Shown: piece after piece, positions 1 to 9,079 of the stretch
Position numbering within the stretch: the stretch's first letter is position 1
Layout: each line of letters opens with the position of its first letter
DNA from: Levilactobacillus enshiensis
GTDB lineage: Bacteria > Bacillota > Bacilli > Lactobacillales > Lactobacillaceae
NCBI RefSeq assembly: GCF_007115095.1
Contig: NZ_SULH01000005.1
Span: 152,199 to 216,198, forward strand
Direction of reading: 5' to 3'
DNA length: 64,000 nt
The notes under the pieces: model-generated
What the model saw: the letters and a program-made list of their open reading frames with translations, nothing else
Database searches by the model: none
What the model was told of the DNA's origin: nothing
Made by a program: the position numbers and the translations under genes

Positions 1-760
1 AGCAGCCAGGTCCCTGCGCTTAACAAAAATAACCCTTCTGTCCGGTGGCGGCTTTTAAACTCAAGACTGTGTTAGGGCGTTATACTTGCTCTCGCCATTC
101 AATCCCTATCCTGGCGGCCTCCGAAACGTGTTCCGCAAGGCAGGTCCCTGCGCTTAACAAAAATACACCTTCTGTCCGGCGGCTTTCAAACTGAATATTG
201 TGTTAGGGCGTTACACTTGCTCTCGCCATTCAATCCCTATCCTGGCGGCCTCCGAAACGTGTTCCGCAAGGCAGGTCCCTGCGCTTAACAAAAATACACC
301 TTCTGTCCGGCGGCTTTCAAACTGAATATTGTGTTAGGGCGTTACACTTGCTCTCGCCATTCAATCCCTATCCTGGCGGCCTCCGAAACGTGTTCCGCAA
401 GGCAGGTCCCTGCGCTTAGTAAAAATAAGGACCCGTGTCCGGCATCGGCTTTTAAATTCAAGACTGTGTTAGGGCGTTACATTTGCTCTCGCCATTCAAT
501 CCCTATCCTGGCGACCTCCGAAACGTGTTCCAGCAGCCAGGTCCCTGCGCTTAACAAAAATAACCCTTCTGTCCGGCGGCTTTCAAACTGAATATTGTGT
601 TAGGGCGTTACACTTGCTCTCGCCATTCAATCCCTATCCTGGCGGCCTCCGAAACGTGTTCCGCAAGGCAGGTCCCTGCGCTTAGTAAAAATAAGGACCC
701 GTGTCCGGCATAGCCGAACACGGGTCCTTATTCTCACTAATGCTCAGGACCTAAGCGCCT
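1..760. repeat. Tandem array of 131-135 bp non-coding repeats
   Basis: The marker CAGGTCCCTGCGCTTA recurs at 7, 141, 272, 403, 538 and 669, giving unit lengths of 134, 131, 131, 135 and 131. The array starts inside a unit, so it continues left of the window. Each unit holds the palindrome GCAGG-TC-CCTGC and a GGGCG...CGCCATT segment. Units end in one of two variants: a 'CTTCTGTCCGGCGGC' type or a 'GGACCCGTGTCCGGC' type. Most unit lengths are not multiples of three, so no reading frame is kept along the array. Function is not recognised. Confidence 0.85.
690..732. terminator. Strong hairpin closing the repeat array
   Basis: A 15-bp inverted repeat (690-704 with 718-732) pairs AATAAGGACCCGTGT with ACACGGGTCCTTATT. 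On the minus strand it runs into TTATTTTTA, so it may end a leftward transcript. Half of this hairpin also occurs inside one repeat unit near 426-440. Confidence 0.55.
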
Positions 761-778
761 TGCTCCACACTCTTATAC

Positions 779-1090
779 AAAAAAGACCGAAGTAACCACT
801 CTCCGGCCTCACTAGCATCATTAGAGTAATTCAACATAATCACAGATTGTAGTCAGGAAAACGCTGTTCGCTCAGATTAGCTATTGAATCTCAATATGTA
901 GTATTGAGTTAAAACCAAAATACGTTTAGTTCTGGGAAAACTAATCGTATCATGAAGAAAACTCTAATTCGTTTAATTGAAGCTTTCTTCACAAAGTTGA
1001 GAACCTATCAAATACCGCTATTTGCTAACTTCTCAACCTGATTCATTGCTATTACAAGTCCTAGTATATCAGACAGTCATAGAATTGCAA
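779..1090 (-). ncRNA. Candidate structured small transcript
   Basis: On the minus strand, a promoter-like TTGCAA (1090-1085), 16-bp spacer and TATACT (1068-1063) is followed by a series of hairpins. These include GTTGAGAA paired with TTCTCAAC, GAAGAAA with TTTCTTC, and CTCAATA with TATTGAG. A terminator-like CCGGAG/CTTCGG stem then runs into TTTTTT at 779-806. The predicted product is about 280 nt. A competing reading is a 28-30 codon ORF (start near 849, stop near 754) overlapping the terminator, so coding content is not excluded. Confidence 0.3.
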
Positions 1091-1177
1091 GCGTTTTCAT
1101 CGAGTTAGCTTATCTGAATTATTACTCCTCAGTTAACGGTTCACCCTACGGACTTTGTGAATAGTCCAAGGCCCGGA

Positions 1178-2521
1178 CTATCCCGTTGGTAACGTGACAA
1201 TCAGCTGGCCCCAGTGAAGCTTGAGTTGTAGGGCCATGGTTGCCGACTGCGAGAGCGACTCCCTTAGTTTAGAAAAGTCGAGAACTTCCTGTTCGGTCGT
1301 CACACGCGTATGGCCGTCTAACTTCGCATCGAGTGGCACGGGAAAGGTCAGTGAGAAGCGTAATCGACCAGCGACCTCTCTTAGCTCCAAAGTCACCATT
1401 GCTGGCGTTAATTCACTCACTACTGGCAGGACGACTGGCAGGGTCTGGTCAATCACGTCACCCAGTTCCTTCAACGCCGTCACGGTTGCCGTTAAAGGCT
1501 CTGGTGTCTGAACGAAGAGTTGAACCTGATTTTGCTGCGCCAACAGATAATTATGGTACAACTGAAATTTTAAACTGGGACTGGCAACATTATCGAGATC
1601 TTCAATCGTCAATTCCGCAGCATTACTGGTGGCCCAACCGGACCGAATGTCAATGTAGAGTTGCCGAAAACCGGCGTAATCCTTATCTTCAAGATAGCCC
1701 CCTAGTCCCAGCAACATGTTTTGATAGTCATGACTAAACTTACGGACTGCCGCCATCTGGCGATTGAGTTCCGCTGTGTACTGCTCACGAAATTCGTGTT
1801 GTTGGGTTTGTAGCTGCGTATGCTCCTCTTGCAAATGCGTCTGCATTAAAATATACGTGCTTAACGTCAATCCTACTAATAAAACACCAGCGATTCCCGC
1901 CAAAAAGATCAGGTACTGTTCCGATTGTTGTAGCTTTTGGAGCGAATACTCAAACAGGATGTAAGCAAGCGCCAAGACCGACATAAAGCCCAAGAAAAGG
2001 TACTCCGTCGACCGCCCCATGATATCACCAATCAAGTTTTCCATAGGCGCCCGCGTTAGCCAAATCGCAATACCCAATATTGCATAAATAATATTGTCGA
2101 TTACAATTTCGATAAAGGTGCCCCAGAAACTGACCGCAAATGACATGCTGGTTAGCTGAATCGTTGCTGAGATGACCAGCATATCGATAAATTCCAATAG
2201 CACATAGGAAAGAATCGTGACATCAATAAACGCTGGCAAATACTTTAAGTGGTGATAGTAGCTCATGATGCCAACTTCAATTCCTAGAAAGAAGACGATG
2301 GGAATCGCACCCACCAAGGTACTAGCCGGCACAAATGAGACTGCTGTATTCAGCAATGCGAATCCCGCCGACAGTAACGCACAGTACAACAAGAAAAAAT
2401 GTTCCTTATGGAGAAACCGTTCGTTACGTAACCGCGGAAACCAATAGTATTGAAAGTAAACAAACCAAAAGCCCAACGAGAAATTCGCCAGCGTGTAGCT
2501 TAACCGACTTACCGTAATCAC
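1178..2521 (-). CDS. AgrC/HPK10-like histidine kinase with degenerate ATP-binding domain
   Basis: A 447-residue sensor with about six to seven membrane segments in residues 1-230, then a coiled linker and a cytoplasmic kinase-like part. The H-box is intact: FSHDYQNML, with the phospho-accepting His at residue 264 (codon 1732-1730). The region aligned with the N-box reads DVIDQTLPVV instead of the LLDNALEAG seen in the upstream kinase, and no GxGL glycine box follows. The protein should therefore accept phosphate but hardly bind ATP. GTG start; it overlaps the stop of the upstream kinase (GTGA), with GGGAGG before it. Last gene of the RR-kinase-kinase operon. Confidence 0.85.
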   Translation of the reverse strand: MITVSRLSYTLANFSLGFWFVYFQYYWFPRLRNERFLHKEHFFLLYCALLSAGFALLNTAVSFVPASTLVGAIPIVFFLGIEVGIMSYYHHLKYLPAFIDVTILSYVLLEFIDMLVISATIQLTSMSFAVSFWGTFIEIVIDNIIYAILGIAIWLTRAPMENLIGDIMGRSTEYLFLGFMSVLALAYILFEYSLQKLQQSEQYLIFLAGIAGVLLVGLTLSTYILMQTHLQEEHTQLQTQQHEFREQYTAELNRQMAAVRKFSHDYQNMLLGLGGYLEDKDYAGFRQLYIDIRSGWATSNAAELTIEDLDNVASPSLKFQLYHNYLLAQQNQVQLFVQTPEPLTATVTALKELGDVIDQTLPVVLPVVSELTPAMVTLELREVAGRLRFSLTFPVPLDAKLDGHTRVTTEQEVLDFSKLRESLSQSATMALQLKLHWGQLIVTLPTG

Positions 2522-3852
2522 TCTGAGGACCTCCCTGGTTTGGTTAAAATAATTGTAAAATACAGCATATCACGCTTCAATTCAATCTGTAGTGCCGCGT
2601 TACTGGTCTGCGCCACGATATCGTGAACCGTGTTCAATCCCAATCCGTGACTGCCACCCTTGGTCGTATACCCCGCAGTCATCAAGCGGTTGATTTTAGG
2701 CGGATTCTGCGGCGAGACGGGATTGGCAACCGACAACTCGACCGATCCCGGATAATCCAAAACCGCACAATGAATCTCCGAACGCGTCCCCACTGGACCG
2801 GCCTCCAAGGCATTATCCAGTAGAATTCCCATGATCCGCAAGAGTTGAATGCTGTTCATCGGGATTGCCCGAACCTTATCCGGAATCTCTAAGCGCAGAC
2901 TTCGCCCCTGATTTTGCGCGGCTAATATTTTTTGAAAGAGGAGGCTTTTTAATGGCGGATCAGCCAGTCGCTGGAGGCCTTCTTCTTCCAGCCCCGCCAA
3001 CTGACTAGTGGCGTGCCACCGATCATTTAACGTCCAATAGTATGCCTCCAAACCCGCGTAATCTTCCTTATCTAGATAAACCCCCAGTTGCAACATCTGC
3101 CGTTGATAAAGTTGTTTAAACTGCCGAATTGCCTTGACCTGATCAGACATCCGGCGATCATACCGCGTGCGAATCCGCGATTCCTGGTACAGCACCCGTA
3201 ACCGCTGCCGTTGGAAGAAACTCTGAAGGAAAATAAAAAGACTGGCACTGATCAGCAGGACCATGACCAACTCGATACTTAAAGCAAACGTCAACATGGC
3301 ATGCGTAATCTCTAGCTTATGGATCACGACCGTCGACAGCTGCGATAGAAAGCCCAGACTACCCATTAAAATGGTGACGATCCACTGTTCCTTCCGACTA
3401 AATGCTAATCGTTCGAGATTCCCAGGTTGAATCCGCATCCCCGATACAGCTAAAGAAATCAGCGAGTAGATTAGAATCTGAAATCCTAAGCGACTGACAA
3501 CCACCCAAGGCTGCTGACAAAAGGGCAGTCCCCACAATTCGATCATCACTTGATGGACTAAATCATTGATCAGAACCACGACCAGATAAATCACGATAGT
3601 CGCATTCACGAAGATCAATGACATCCTTGGCCGGTGATGAATCAAGTACAGCAACGCACTTAACGGTGGCAACAGCAATGCCCACGGTCGCGCAATGACT
3701 GACGGGATCAGCGCCCATCCCATCCATTTTAAGGGTAGCTTCCAGTTTTGCGGCCGAATCAAGCCGACCCACAATGTCAAAAACCACTGGACCACTATCG
3801 CGAGGACGAAAGTAATCCAAAAGTACTGATCGAAGAAATGCACCGTTGTCAC
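2518..3852 (-). CDS. AgrC/HPK10-like histidine kinase lacking the phospho-acceptor His
   Basis: A 444-residue membrane sensor; residues 1-220 are polytopic. The ATP-binding domain looks complete: N-box LLDNALEAG (Asn347) and glycine box GYTTKGGSHGLGL. The H-box is not: the stretch aligned with FSHDYQNML of the neighbour reads FKQLYQRQM, with Gln247 in place of His, and the Asp and Asn of HDYxN are also lost. It may therefore phosphorylate a partner but not itself. Starts four bases after the response regulator stop (GTG 3852; GTG 3843 is an alternative) and overlaps the next kinase gene, so the three genes are translationally coupled. Confidence 0.85.
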   Translation of the reverse strand: MTTVHFFDQYFWITFVLAIVVQWFLTLWVGLIRPQNWKLPLKWMGWALIPSVIARPWALLLPPLSALLYLIHHRPRMSLIFVNATIVIYLVVVLINDLVHQVMIELWGLPFCQQPWVVVSRLGFQILIYSLISLAVSGMRIQPGNLERLAFSRKEQWIVTILMGSLGFLSQLSTVVIHKLEITHAMLTFALSIELVMVLLISASLFIFLQSFFQRQRLRVLYQESRIRTRYDRRMSDQVKAIRQFKQLYQRQMLQLGVYLDKEDYAGLEAYYWTLNDRWHATSQLAGLEEEGLQRLADPPLKSLLFQKILAAQNQGRSLRLEIPDKVRAIPMNSIQLLRIMGILLDNALEAGPVGTRSEIHCAVLDYPGSVELSVANPVSPQNPPKINRLMTAGYTTKGGSHGLGLNTVHDIVAQTSNAALQIELKRDMLYFTIILTKPGRSSE

Positions 3853-3856
3853 CTTC

Positions 3857-4615
3857 TTACTTCTTTAGATGCTTTTGCACCAACGTTTTGACCTCATGAA
3901 AACGGCGAGTGGCGACGTCCGTTTCATCGCCATTAGGAAAAAGCAGTCGTCGATTGGCCGTATCAATGCCGCTCACATTGTCTAAGTTAACCAAAAAACT
4001 CTTATCTGTTCGGTACAATTCCGGGTATTGATCCGCAATGTCCTTCAAGAATCCCGGGAATTCGACCAACTGACTAGCCGCATGGACCGTCACTTTATGG
4101 GGCGTTTCGGCGGTAGCAACGAAGTACACATCCCCCATCGGCAAACTAAATTTCCGGCCACCGATCGTATAGCTAAAGAGATTTTCCGTGTTGCCTAAAT
4201 AATTGGTATAACGTTGATACCCATAATCCACATTTTCCCGCAGCTTCTCATCGATCTGCGCTCTGCCGAGATCCTTAACCACAAAGTCCATGGGCTCTAC
4301 CTTCCGCTCGAACGTCAGGAGCGCCATCTCCGAATGGGTCGTCACGAAAACAATCTCAGCAAATCCCAATTGCTGTCGAATGGCAATGGCCGTTTCCAGC
4401 CCCGTTGTCTCCTCATCGGGAAACTCAATGTCGAGAAAGAACAACGCGTACTCTGGCGGATTAGCCGTCAAATCAGCCAACAATGCGTGAGGACTAGGCG
4501 TTGCTAGTCGAACTTGCATGTCAAAATCATTGATCATAATGTAGCGCTTCACGGTATCCGTGTAGTGCTTGAGCTGCTCAGGATTATCTTCACAGAGATA
4601 AACGGCTAACACCAA
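3857..4615 (-). CDS. LytTR-family response regulator (AgrA/ComE type)
   Basis: A receiver domain (about residues 1-130; acidic CEDN near the start, phospho-acceptor Asp in FFLDIEF, and THSEMAL) is followed by a LytTR DNA-binding domain (about 150-250, with FLVNLDNVSGID and the RRFHEVK end). The longest frame opens with GTG at 4621, directly after AAAGGAG; TTG 4615 or GTG 4612 has better spacing, so 4615 is used. It should act on promoters with paired 9-bp direct repeats, such as the pair at 4709-4738 in its own promoter. Its kinases are the two genes downstream. No pheromone gene was recognised nearby. Confidence 0.85.
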   Translation of the reverse strand: MVLAVYLCEDNPEQLKHYTDTVKRYIMINDFDMQVRLATPSPHALLADLTANPPEYALFFLDIEFPDEETTGLETAIAIRQQLGFAEIVFVTTHSEMALLTFERKVEPMDFVVKDLGRAQIDEKLRENVDYGYQRYTNYLGNTENLFSYTIGGRKFSLPMGDVYFVATAETPHKVTVHAASQLVEFPGFLKDIADQYPELYRTDKSFLVNLDNVSGIDTANRRLLFPNGDETDVATRRFHEVKTLVQKHLKK

Positions 4616-4708
4616 GATCACACTCCTTTCAATCAGTCTTAGCTAGCTAATTAGTGCTGCCATAGCACTACCCTGTCGTTTTACCGACTGTATCCTAAAT
4701 ATAAATAC

Positions 4709-4738
4709 TATGTAACCCTATCACCCACTAATGTAACC
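4709..4738 (-). promoter_or_regulatory. LytTR direct repeats in the response-regulator promoter
   Basis: On the minus strand GGTTACATT (4738-4730) and GGTTACATA (4717-4709) are separated by exactly 12 bases. This is the 9-12-9 geometry of AgrA/PlnC/ComE-type regulators. An AT-rich -10 region follows toward the gene. It suggests autoregulation of the operon. Confidence 0.6.
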
Positions 4739-4852
4739 TGAAAATTCAATAGTTGCAATTCTTTTCGTCACGGAGCTTTCAAACTGAGCATAACTATTTC
4801 GCTATTTTACTAACCAGTCTATTTACTATTAAATTTAGGGCGACCGCTAGCC

Positions 4853-4884
4853 ATTAAAAAAGAACCACCCCATAGGTGATCCTT
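4853..4884 (-). terminator. Intrinsic terminator, leftward
   Basis: On the minus strand AAGGATCACC pairs with GGTGGTTCTT (two G-U pairs), followed by TTTTTA. It would end a leftward transcript from the decayed region 4890-5180. Confidence 0.6.
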
Positions 4885-5056
4885 CTTTAAGTGGATTATT
4901 TAATTGCCGGTGCTGGCTTTATTAGCACTCCCCCAAGTTCTAACGTCGCATAACCCCTAGGCATTCCAATAACCATCACTTACTCTTCAGCTCATTGCTG
5001 TAAAACTGCCGTTCGCCTAAGTTGTGTTTGACGTTCTATCAGGCCGCCCGTATTCA

Positions 5057-5178
5057 TTAGATAATCGTGGGATGCAAGGTCAGAATCAATCCGTTTGAAT
5101 CGCTCACACTTTGATCCATTGACCCGCAAAATCAGTTGCCGTAAAACTGACCCCTTCCAACTGTTACTACTTTAACAT
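5057..5178 (-). pseudogene. VOC (glyoxalase-like) C-terminal remnant
   Basis: Minus-strand fragments in adjacent frames read like the end of a VOC-superfamily protein: LEGVSFTATDFAGQWIKV, then SDSNGLILTLHPTII and a stop. A GTGTG duplication shifts the frame between the two parts, and stop codons lie just before LEG. The sequence between here and 4896 has only short frames; the last is a 26-codon frame at 4976-4896 (starts MVIGMPRGYATLEL) that ends just before the terminator at 4853-4884. Assignment rests on the shape of the C-terminal motif only. Confidence 0.35.
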
Positions 5179-5252
5179 GCTTTCTACCTAGCAAACGTTA
5201 AGCCGCACAAACGTCATTTTTTTAACGTTCAAGCGGAGTTTAACAGCACAAT

Positions 5253-5675
5253 TTAATTGTGCTTGAGTGAATAAGTGACAAAACCACCCAAAATAATGGG
5301 GGCCATGAAGGCCAGTGCGATGTCGATCAGTAACCGCCAGTACCAGGCCTGTTTCGACTTAGGCGCTGCCGTTAACCGTGGCGCACGTTCTGGCTTGGCC
5401 ATTTTTTCGTAGACCGACGCCGTTTCATCGGCTGCCTGTCTGCGTCGCCGTCGCCGCCGAAAGACCGGTGCTTGTAGCTCCCGGTCGTCCATCAAGATGA
5501 CCCACTTGGCAAATGGAAAACAAACCCAACTCAACAGAAAATACCAATCCGCACCCGTAAATCCGCCAATCAACTGACCCTTCGCGTAATTAAAGTGACC
5601 CAAAACGGCAATAATCAGGACAAAGATCAGGCCAATCCCCGCCTGCTTTAACCAAAAACGACCAAAAGCTTTCAT
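5253..5675 (-). CDS. Small membrane protein with poly-Arg loop
   Basis: A 140-residue protein, not recognised. Hydrophobic segments lie near residues 12-30, 43-60 and 112-134. A cytoplasmic-looking loop holds seven to eight consecutive arginines (about residues 73-80), followed by a charged, proline-containing stretch. GGGAG lies seven bases before the ATG. It diverges from the greA-like gene, with 73 bp between the two starts. A membrane-anchored regulator or wall-stress protein would be a guess; no family could be named. Confidence 0.6.
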   Translation of the reverse strand: MKAFGRFWLKQAGIGLIFVLIIAVLGHFNYAKGQLIGGFTGADWYFLLSWVCFPFAKWVILMDDRELQAPVFRRRRRRRQAADETASVYEKMAKPERAPRLTAAPKSKQAWYWRLLIDIALAFMAPIILGGFVTYSLKHN

Positions 5676-5748
5676 CTGACAACTCCCTTTTCTTTTTAAA
5701 ACTAACTATGTAGAATGGAGACAACTCTGAAATAAATGAGGTGTTTCA

Positions 5749-6234
5749 ATGGCAAATTCAGGTGACTTCAATCCCATCACAGCGGCCGGCTACCGCGACT
5801 TACAGCATAAAATTGCGGCGTTGGAGGCCGACCGACCGGAAAAAATCGCAATTTTAGCCGAAGCCCGGGCCCACGGCGACCTCTCAGAAAATGCCGAGTA
5901 CTCCGCCGCCAAGCGTGACCTGCGCCATTTGGAAAGTCAGTTACGTTTCTTCAACAAGCAGCTACAGTACGCCAAGGTGGTCGATCCCACCAATAGTGAC
6001 GTGGTCGAGCTGGGCAAATGGATCACCGTGGCCTTCATGGATGACAATGACCAGGAAACTTATCAACTCGTTGGCACCCAAGAAGCCGACCTCGATGCCG
6101 GTAAGATCACGCGGGTCTCGCCATTAGGCCGCGCGTTGTTAGGTCATCATCCAGGTGATACCGTCACGATTCAAGCGCCTAATGCCAATTATGATGTCCA
6201 CATTATCACGGTCAGCTTGACGGCACCAGCCTAA
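5749..6234 (+). CDS. GreA/GreB-family transcript cleavage factor
   Basis: 161 residues, normal length for GreA. The N-terminal coiled coil (about 10-80) carries the tip sequence DLSENAEYSAAK, whose acidic residues enter the RNA polymerase secondary channel and promote cleavage of backtracked RNA. The C-terminal FKBP-like domain (about 85-158) ends with ITRVSPLGRALLGHHPGD. The N-terminal 'SGDFNPITAAGYRDLQ' differs from housekeeping GreA, so this may be a second paralogue. Monocistronic: own promoter region upstream and a terminator at 6252-6297. Confidence 0.85.
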   Translation: MANSGDFNPITAAGYRDLQHKIAALEADRPEKIAILAEARAHGDLSENAEYSAAKRDLRHLESQLRFFNKQLQYAKVVDPTNSDVVELGKWITVAFMDDNDQETYQLVGTQEADLDAGKITRVSPLGRALLGHHPGDTVTIQAPNANYDVHIITVSLTAPA

Positions 6235-6251
6235 TATTAGTATACCATTAG

Positions 6252-6297
6252 AAAATACCGGTTAGACTTGCGCTCGCAAATCTCGCCGGTATTTTTT
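6252..6297 (+). terminator. Terminator of greA-like gene
   Basis: AAAATACCGG (6252-6261) pairs with CCGGTATTTT and runs into TTTTTT. Confidence 0.8.
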
Positions 6298-6461
6298 ACG
6301 TGTATTTCTAAAAGTTGCGCCTTCCAAAGTACGTTCCTTGCCTGTTCTAGTCACCACAGTGGGACTGAAACTAGGCACAATGGTGGTTGTGTCGCCTTAC
6401 TAGCTGGCAGATCGATGCGACTGAGACGAGGCAGGCAGCTCAACTTTCAGCCTTTAGACCT

Positions 6462-6508
6462 CAAAAGGAGCCCGCCCCCGACCACAACGGTCAGTAGCGT
6501 GCTCCTCA
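6462..6508 (-). terminator. Terminator of phosphoketolase gene
   Basis: On the minus strand AGGAGC (6506-6501) pairs with GCTCCT (6471-6466), with an inner GACC/GGTC stem, then TTTTG. It lies about 25 bp after the xpk stop. Confidence 0.6.
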
Positions 6509-6532
6509 TTTTTAAATCAAACTATTAATGGA

Positions 6533-8911
6533 CTACTTCAGTGGCTTCCATTGCCAAGCGTTAACTTCTGGCAAGTCGGTCCCAACCTCACGGATGTAAG
6601 CATTGTGCTTAGCAACCATGTCGTCCATCCGTTGTGCAAAGTAAGCACCCTTAACGGCGTACTCATCAATATCACTAACGGCTTCCTTAGCCAAGTGGTA
6701 ACGGTCCAAGTGGTTCAGGACACGCATGTCAAATGGCGTGGTGATATCACCGTTTTCACGGTAACCATGAACGTGTAAGTTGTGGTTGTGACGGTCGAAG
6801 AAGAGATCCTTAACCAGGTCTTCAAAGCCATGGAAGGCAAAGATAACTGGCTTATCCGTCGTAAACAGACGGTCGAATTCTTCGTCGGAAATCCCACGAG
6901 GGTCCAACTTAGGTGAACGCAACTTCAACAGGTCAACCACGTTGATGAAGCGCATCTTCATTTCAGGGAATTCGTCATGCAACAATGAAATTGCGGCTAA
7001 TGATTCCCAAGTTGGTTCAGTACCAGCTGCGGCGAAGACGATATCAGGTTCTTGACCTTGGTCAGTAGATGCCCAGTCGATGTAGCCCAACCCATTGTGA
7101 ACCAGGTTAGTGGCTTCATCAATGGAGAACCATTGTGGACGTGGGTGCTTAGACGTCACGATCAAGTTGATCTTTTCGCGGCTCCGGAATGCAACGTCAC
7201 CGACAGCTAACAAGGTGTTGGCATCGGCTGGCAAGTATTCACGGATAAAGGCTGGCTTCTTTTCAGCTAAGTGGGTCAACATCCCAGGATCTTGGTGGGT
7301 GTAACCGTTGTGGTCTTGCTGGAAGACAGTTGACGTGTCCACGAAGTTCAATGATGGATAGTCATGACGCCAGTCTTGTTCAGCAGCCTTACGCAACCAC
7401 TTGAAGTGTTGCGTCAACATGGAGTCCACAACACGACCAAATGATTCGTAAGTTGCGAAGTAACCATGACGACCAGTCAGAACGTAACCTTCCAACCAAC
7501 CTTCAGCTTGGTGTTCGGAAAGTTGTGAGTCAATGATCCGACCAGAGTGGGCCATGTTTTCATCGTTTGGTTCATGAATGTCTTCCATCCATTGACGCTT
7601 CCCATAGTCCAGTGCGTCATAAAGCCGGTTAGACTTGGTTTCGTCAGGGCCAAAGCCACGGAACGTGTCTGGGTTCAACTTCATAACATCAGCCAGGTAC
7701 TTGGACCAAACTAACATGTCTTGCGCAATCGTCTTGCCATGTTCAGTCGTGTCAACGGCGTACTTCTTGTAGTCAGGCAACTTCAATGGTTCTGGCTTGA
7801 TCCCACCATTAGTGATTGGGTTCATTGCCATCCGTTGATCACCCTTAGGCGTCATTGCACGGACGTCAGCCTTCAGTGAGCCATCTTCGTTGAACAATTC
7901 TTCTGGCTTGTAAGACTTCAACCAGTCAGTCAACATGTCAACGTGTTCCATGTCGCCAGCGTCAACAGGAATTGGCACTTGGTGCGCACGGAAGGAGCCT
8001 TCGATAGGGTTACCATCTAAGTCCTTCTTAGGACCAGTCCAGCCCTTAGGTGAACGCACAATGATCATTGGCCATACAGGTAATGAGTCATCGTTGTTGT
8101 CACGCGCATTCTTTTGAATGTTCTTGATTTCAGGGATGACTTCGTCCATGACCTTAGCCATGTCTTCGTGGGCCTTCATGTGGTCTGCGCCATCCGTTTC
8201 GACAAAGTGAGGATCCCAGCCCATGCCTTGGAAGTACTTCGTTAAGTCTTCGTCGGACATCCGTGACAGGATAGTTGGGTTAGAAATCTTGAACCCGTTC
8301 ATGTTGATGATTGGTAATACCGCACCATCTTTGATCGGGTTAATAAATTTGTCTGAGAACCATGAAGCGGCCAAAGGACCAGTTTCAGATTCCCCATCAC
8401 CGATTTCAACAGCGGCAATGACATCTGGGTTGTCTAAGATCGCACCAGTCCCATGAGAAAGGCTGTAACCCAGTTCCCCACCTTCGTGGATAGAACCTGG
8501 GGTTTCAGGTGCGGCATGAGAAGCAACCCCACCTGGGAAGGAGAATTGTTTGAATAAACGCTTCAAACCAGCTTCGTCTTGAGAGATGTTTGGATAAATT
8601 TCACTGTAACTACCATCAAGATATGAGTTAGAAACCATAACTTGACCACCGTGACCTGAACCTTCAATGTAGAACATGTTCAAGTTGTACTTTAAGATCG
8701 CCCGGTTTAAGTGAGCATAAATAAAGTTTTGAGAAACAATCGTTCCCCAGTGACCAATTGGCTTAATCTTTACATCATCAGAGGTTAAGTCACGCTTCAA
8801 TAATGGGTTGTCACGCAAGAATAACTGTCCGACTGACAGGTAGTTCGCTGCACGCCAGTACTTGTCAACGCCTTCCAAGTATGCCTTGGAGTCGAAGTCT
8901 GTATTTGCCAT
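6533..8911 (-). CDS. xpkA: Xylulose-5-phosphate/fructose-6-phosphate phosphoketolase
   Basis: 792 residues, the usual length. This thiamine-diphosphate enzyme splits xylulose 5-phosphate into acetyl-phosphate and glyceraldehyde 3-phosphate, the defining step of heterolactic fermentation. Visible family sequence includes EGSGHGGQ (about 83-90), the signature [14 protein letters not shown], the ThDP motif [16 protein letters not shown], and [28 protein letters not shown] precedes the ATG. Promoter TTGACT-16-TATGAT at 9043-9016, with a palindrome shared with the adjacent GntR gene directly upstream. Acetate kinase and AdhE elsewhere in the window handle its acetyl-phosphate product. Confidence 0.97.
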   Translation of the reverse strand: MANTDFDSKAYLEGVDKYWRAANYLSVGQLFLRDNPLLKRDLTSDDVKIKPIGHWGTIVSQNFIYAHLNRAILKYNLNMFYIEGSGHGGQVMVSNSYLDGSYSEIYPNISQDEAGLKRLFKQFSFPGGVASHAAPETPGSIHEGGELGYSLSHGTGAILDNPDVIAAVEIGDGESETGPLAASWFSDKFINPIKDGAVLPIINMNGFKISNPTILSRMSDEDLTKYFQGMGWDPHFVETDGADHMKAHEDMAKVMDEVIPEIKNIQKNARDNNDDSLPVWPMIIVRSPKGWTGPKKDLDGNPIEGSFRAHQVPIPVDAGDMEHVDMLTDWLKSYKPEELFNEDGSLKADVRAMTPKGDQRMAMNPITNGGIKPEPLKLPDYKKYAVDTTEHGKTIAQDMLVWSKYLADVMKLNPDTFRGFGPDETKSNRLYDALDYGKRQWMEDIHEPNDENMAHSGRIIDSQLSEHQAEGWLEGYVLTGRHGYFATYESFGRVVDSMLTQHFKWLRKAAEQDWRHDYPSLNFVDTSTVFQQDHNGYTHQDPGMLTHLAEKKPAFIREYLPADANTLLAVGDVAFRSREKINLIVTSKHPRPQWFSIDEATNLVHNGLGYIDWASTDQGQEPDIVFAAAGTEPTWESLAAISLLHDEFPEMKMRFINVVDLLKLRSPKLDPRGISDEEFDRLFTTDKPVIFAFHGFEDLVKDLFFDRHNHNLHVHGYRENGDITTPFDMRVLNHLDRYHLAKEAVSDIDEYAVKGAYFAQRMDDMVAKHNAYIREVGTDLPEVNAWQWKPLK

Positions 8912-9015
8912 GTAATTAACACTCCTTCTTTGAATTCATAACTGCATAATCTAGTTGATAGAAAATGTGTAAAATTTATCTCGTAGTGAATACCGGGATG
9001 ACTTTTACAGCCTCT

Positions 9016-9043
9016 ATCATAGGCCGTTTTACAGAAAAGTCAA
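9016..9043 (-). promoter_or_regulatory. xpkA promoter
   Basis: Minus strand TTGACT (9043-9038), 16-bp spacer, TATGAT (9021-9016); the start codon is 105 bp further on. Confidence 0.6.
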
Positions 9044-9045
9044 CC

Positions 9046-9079
9046 TTTTTGTAAATTGGACCGTATCAATTTATAAAAA
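9046..9079. promoter_or_regulatory. Candidate GntR operator upstream of xpkA
   Basis: The palindrome TAAATTG-N8-CAATTTA (9052-9073) is extended by CTTTTT and AAAAAG outer arms. The half-site TAAATTGGACCG recurs upstream of the gntR gene at 10112-10101. It sits just upstream of the xpkA -35 box. Confidence 0.5.

Noticed and set aside
331-591. 86-codon frame across the tandem repeats
   Set aside because: It follows one 135-bp unit where the frame happens to persist; the other units (131 and 134 bp) break it, and no RBS precedes it.
1-760. CRISPR array
   Set aside because: Units are 131-135 bp and continuous; there are no short repeats separated by unique spacers and no cas genes.
4622-5252. 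Pheromone or bacteriocin precursor gene for the two-component system
   Set aside because: No small frame with a double-glycine leader and RBS was found; the 26-codon frame at 4896-4976 lacks those features.
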